NCBI GenBank assembly: GCA_023398105.1
Contig: JAEWST010000008.1
Span: 1-19,640 of the forward strand
From: Bacillota bacterium
GTDB lineage: Bacteria; Bacillota; Clostridia; Acetivibrionales; DSM-1351
Direction: 5' to 3'
DNA: 19,640 nt
This document shows, in pieces, positions 16,218 through 19,640 of this stretch (position 1 is the stretch's first letter; each line of letters opens with the position of its first letter). A program made the position numbers and the translations under genes. The notes under the pieces are model-generated. The model did no database searches. It had not been told where the DNA came from and was given only the letters and a program-made list of their open reading frames with translations.

Positions 16218-19200
16218 TTATAAATTTCCCATGTACTTATACAGGAATGTTACGATCTGAGCACGAGTACAGAAAGCTGAAGGGCTAAAAGTATTTGTGG
16301 ATGTGCCATGTGTGATGCCCTTATCTACTGCCCAAAGCATAGCCTTGTAATAATAGCTGTTCTTGGATACATCGGTAAACGGATTTACAGAGTTAACCGA
16401 AGGCTTGCCAGCCATGTTCCACAAAAATGTCACGGCTTGACCACGAGTTAGGGTAGCATTAGGGCTGAAGGTGGTGGAAGTAGTTCCTGTAGTAATACCC
16501 TTTTCCACTGCCCAGAGAACAGCCTTGTAATAGTAGGCGTCTTTGGATACATCCACAAACTTACACTCTGCTAAGGTTGGCTCTGGAGAACCCATTGTCT
16601 TCCAAAGGAAAGTGACCATCTGTGCTCTAGTGCAAACCTTATCCGGACTGAAGGCTGTGTTGGACGTACCGCTTGTGATATCCTTTTGAACCGCCCACAA
16701 TACCGCATCGTGATAATATGCGTTTTTGGATACATCAGTAAAAGGATTATTTATCGTTACAACTTTTTCCACCCACTTGGCAAATATGGTAGTATCTTTT
16801 GATATCTTTATGCTGGTTATCTTCTTGGTTAATTCCTTATCAGAGTACCAACCGTCAAATTCATAGCCTTCACGGGTTGGCTTGTAGCTTACAAGGTCAA
16901 TATCAGTTCCATTTTCCTTATAAGTATCGGAAATTTTAGTTCCGCCGTTGGTCTCAAAGCATAGCTTATAGCTTACTGTGCCCGTGGAGCTACCAGAGTT
17001 TCCGCTAGGAGCTACAGCCTTGACAAAGCTTAACTGTCCCGATACTGCACCTGTCAAGGTAACAGGTTCGTTGTTTTCATCCGATACTTTCAGACTGCCA
17101 CCTGTTGGCACAAGACTCCAGTAAGTGTAGCCATAACCATCATCGGTGCCTTGTACAGACGCAATTTCTGTTCCACTTGGGATTCCAGCAAGAGCGATAA
17201 CATCACTTTTTGATTTTGTGGAGGTTCTATCTACTATGCAGAATGGTGCAACCGAGCCATTTGTAATTAGCTTGCTGCTATCATCCATCGTAAGCTTACC
17301 ATTGAAGATATAAACACCGTAATCACAGCCTGCGCTAAGTGTTGAGCCGCCTGTAATACTAACACCCGTCAAGGCTTCTACACCAATGCTATCTTCGCCC
17401 TGTGCCTTAACATTCATTGTTGCTCCGTTTTCTACATTCACGCTGTCGCACATAACAGCATAGCCCATCGAAGAAGATACGTCTAGGGTTGTGCCTGCTC
17501 CAGTAACATTCACCGTGCCATTTGCACCACCGCTGGAACCTAAGAATACTGAACCGTCAACCGTTACCTTTGCACCGTTTTCAACTGTCAATATATCACC
17601 GTCTATTCCACCGTTAATCCAACCACCGATGGTTAGTGGTGCAGTACCTGTAAAGGTAATATCAAGTGCATAGCCACCATCTGTGCCAATGGTTCCATTG
17701 ATTATGCTAATCGCTGTGGAATTGATTACGATTGTTTTGTTAGGCAGATACAGGCTACCGTCAATGCAGATGTTTTTCAGTGTCAATGTCCAAACCTCAT
17801 CATTGCCCTCACCTGTTTTACTCCAAGTATAACCCTTATTATCCGACTCTAAAACTTCTGTATCTGTTAGCGTTAAATCGTCACTGTCTACTACTGTAAT
17901 TGGTAAGCCTTCATTTGTATATGTATCCCATGTTTCAGGGTATCCATGGTCATCATACTCTGTAGTTACCCTCACCACTCCACTTCCGCTTAGAGGCAGT
18001 GCCGCAATCTGTGCTGGTGTTGTTCCTTGGGGCAGAGTTATATGAGTATTATTAACAATGGATGCTCCTGCACCAAGAGTCATATCATCAAGTGTTGCAT
18101 CGCTATGGAACTCTATATTTCCATCATATCTAAGCGTGAAAACTGCATCAGGTAACAACACTAATTTTTGGGATGGTCCTACATAAAATCTTGAATCTTC
18201 ACTCGACATGTAATTGCCGTATATTGTATTAGTTGTAATGTTGTTCTCAGTTGTAGTATACTTTGTATTAAGCGTTGTACCACTGTTCACAGTAAGTGTA
18301 GCTTCGGCTTTGCTGTTCTTGAAATCATTTACATCCAACTTGCCGTTACCTTCAACAATTATGGAAGCAGACGCATCTATTGACTCTATTGTATTTACGC
18401 CCTCCAAATCAAAAGTTAGAGGAATATTAGGCAGCGTGAAATCCCCAAAAAGATCTACATTGTGTAAAGTTAGCTTAGCATGTGTATCGTCTGTCGCAGG
18501 CGTAAAGATAAAATATCCGTTGATTGTTTCATAATAAGTAACCTCAGTGGGTGCACTGTTAATAGAAAAATTATAGTCCACGTTGCCGCCATAGGCATAA
18601 ATACTGCCATCTACATAAATTCTATATTTGTTTTCTAAGCTATTACGTAACAATATATTACCTGTAAGGTTTAAAGCCTGTATTTGCTCAATAGTATAAT
18701 TGTATGGCAGAACTATTGTACCATTATTTATAAGCTGCCCGTTAATGGTTATTGAATGAGTTTCATCCATCCAAAGCATTTGTCCCTCGGGAATGGTCAC
18801 AGTTGCTCCATTGTCAATTATAGCATCTCCGTACAGACTCCTGAAATATGTATTTACTGTCATATTACCGTAAACAGTATTAGTATTTTGAGGTATATTA
18901 TCATTTGTTACCGACACTACAGCGTTAAGAGTCACGTCAGCACCATCAGCAAAGGAAAAGGAGCCGTCATCTAACATGATGTCGCCTGCTGCGCCGTATA
19001 CGTTCAGTACACCGTTGCCAGCCAGAGTAACGTGACTTCCCAAATAACCTATGCCGTCTCCATAGTAAGACGTAATACTATTTGTTCCCTCTACCTTTAT
19101 GATAATGTTGCCTGTGGGCAGTGCAATACCTTCGTTTTCCATTCCTATTGCGTTATCGGTACATGTAGTCTGATTTTGGATTGTTGCATTATTAAGAAGC

Positions 19201-19640
19201 AAGGTAGCCGAAGTTTCTCCCTCTGCAGGCGCAAAAATCACATAGCCATCCCCTGCCTTGTAATAGGTACTTTGTGAGGGGGTGTTCTTATTCAGGTTCA
19301 GTCCGTAAGATGCGTTATTGCCGTTCTTTTCTGCATGTAGCATACCTGTGGAAATAGCATTGGTACCTTTGATATAAATTGCTCCTACAATTAATCCAGT
19401 ATCTCCAATAGTGACCGTGACATCTCCCATAATGCTGGAGGCGTTGATAGCATGTTCGGCATTGAAAGCTGCCTTAATAACAACCTTATCTGCCTTAATG
19501 TTCACATCTCTATATGCATTAATAGCGTCCCTGTTGCCTTTTCCACCTGAGATATACACCTCTGAGCAGTTACCTCCGCTAGGGCTTGTGATAGTCAATG
19601 CTCCGCCATTGAAGCCATAACCATCGGAGGTGTTTTCTAC
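16218..19640 (-). CDS. SLH surface protein with repetitive beta-rich body, N-terminus beyond window
   Basis: At least 1140 residues are visible. The frame stays open to base 19640, so the TTG at 19598 is an internal Leu and the true start and any signal peptide are outside. Three SLH domains form the C-terminus (about 16585-16750, 16400-16565 and 16227-16386), each with a FTDVSK/FVDVSK opening and a CTRAQ/LTRGQ-type motif; they should anchor the protein to cell-wall polymers. Just before them (about 16765-16975) is a Listeria-Bacteroides-type repeat with GYEFDGWYSD. The rest is Gly/Asn/Thr-rich and repetitive, like a stack of beta-strand units: GYVIFAPA and GYFIFTPA begin related units near 19250 and 18520. 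No catalytic motif is seen, so an adhesin or surface-layer role is likely but unproven. Its SLH text differs from that of the GH10 protein, so the two anchors are not recent duplicates. Confidence 0.87.
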   Translation of the reverse strand, partial: VENTSDGYGFNGGALTITSPSGGNCSEVYISGGKGNRDAINAYRDVNIKADKVVIKAAFNAEHAINASSIMGDVTVTIGDTGLIVGAIYIKGTNAISTGMLHAEKNGNNASYGLNLNKNTPSQSTYYKAGDGYVIFAPAEGETSATLLLNNATIQNQTTCTDNAIGMENEGIALPTGNIIIKVEGTNSITSYYGDGIGYLGSHVTLAGNGVLNVYGAAGDIMLDDGSFSFADGADVTLNAVVSVTNDNIPQNTNTVYGNMTVNTYFRSLYGDAIIDNGATVTIPEGQMLWMDETHSITINGQLINNGTIVLPYNYTIEQIQALNLTGNILLRNSLENKYRIYVDGSIYAYGGNVDYNFSINSAPTEVTYYETINGYFIFTPATDDTHAKLTLHNVDLFGDFTLPNIPLTFDLEGVNTIESIDASASIIVEGNGKLDVNDFKNSKAEATLTVNSGTTLNTKYTTTENNITTNTIYGNYMSSEDSRFYVGPSQKLVLLPDAVFTLRYDGNIEFHSDATLDDMTLGAGASIVNNTHITLPQGTTPAQIAALPLSGSGVVRVTTEYDDHGYPETWDTYTNEGLPITVVDSDDLTLTDTEVLESDNKGYTWSKTGEGNDEVWTLTLKNICIDGSLYLPNKTIVINSTAISIINGTIGTDGGYALDITFTGTAPLTIGGWINGGIDGDILTVENGAKVTVDGSVFLGSSGGANGTVNVTGAGTTLDVSSSMGYAVMCDSVNVENGATMNVKAQGEDSIGVEALTGVSITGGSTLSAGCDYGVYIFNGKLTMDDSSKLITNGSVAPFCIVDRTSTKSKSDVIALAGIPSGTEIASVQGTDDGYGYTYWSLVPTGGSLKVSDENNEPVTLTGAVSGQLSFVKAVAPSGNSGSSTGTVSYKLCFETNGGTKISDTYKENGTDIDLVSYKPTREGYEFDGWYSDKELTKKITSIKISKDTTIFAKWVEKVVTINNPFTDVSKNAYYHDAVLWAVQKDITSGTSNTAFSPDKVCTRAQMVTFLWKTMGSPEPTLAECKFVDVSKDAYYYKAVLWAVEKGITTGTTSTTFSPNATLTRGQAVTFLWNMAGKPSVNSVNPFTDVSKNSYYYKAMLWAVDKGITHGTSTNTFSPSAFCTRAQIVTFLYKYMGNL

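Noticed and set aside
19596..19598. TTG as the start of the second SLH protein
   Set aside because: The same frame stays open to the window end with protein-like text (SDGYGFNGGA), so the start lies outside.
1..19640. tRNA, rRNA, CRISPR array or intact transposase
   Set aside because: I scanned for tRNA T-arm-like GTTCGA contexts, regularly spaced repeats and transposase motifs and found none that held up.

Overview
The window looks like a piece of a low-GC, anaerobic, plant-fibre-degrading Firmicute of the Ruminiclostridium / cellulosomal Clostridia type. The main reason is a protein ending in a two-repeat type I dockerin, the cellulosome docking module, with Ala-Ile in both recognition positions as in C. 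cellulolyticum-type dockerins. Clostridial aminoacyl-tRNA synthetases, AGGAGG-type ribosome binding sites and two S-layer-homology (SLH) surface proteins agree with this. The genus assignment is inference.

Region 1 (1-5155, plus strand): the 3' two thirds of a divergent alanyl-tRNA synthetase gene, a complete asparaginyl-tRNA synthetase gene with a strong terminator, a five-segment membrane protein (DUF6512 type), and sfsA. Region 2 (5156-7664): a minus-strand gene for a membrane-anchored DUF362 protein with a C-terminal dockerin. It is flanked by two related 56-62 base elements resembling each other in both arms, and followed by about 580 bases with no convincing gene. Region 3 (7665-10736, plus): a small reading frame broken by an in-frame TAG, a leader with an 8-bp stem, a complete editing-type prolyl-tRNA synthetase gene with a terminator, and a kelch-repeat gene remnant immediately after that terminator.

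Region 4 (10737-15859): a GC-richer module made of a 1311-residue secreted GH10 (xylanase family) protein with C-terminal SLH domains on the minus strand and a divergent AraC-type regulator on the plus strand. They share a control region holding a 16-base palindrome over a probable -35 box. Region 5 (15860-19640): a gene-free stretch with a large nested inverted repeat, then a minus-strand SLH surface protein whose N-terminus runs off the window.

The genes fall into two themes. One is translation: three class II tRNA synthetases within 10 kb, none with a recognisable T-box leader. The other is polysaccharide and cell-surface biology: one dockerin protein, two SLH-anchored proteins and a regulator likely to control one of them. 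I saw no tRNA, rRNA, CRISPR array or intact transposase. The most unusual signals are the synthetase cluster with a divergent AlaRS, the dockerin on an integral-membrane DUF362 protein between paired repeats, and GH10 catalytic-site substitutions.
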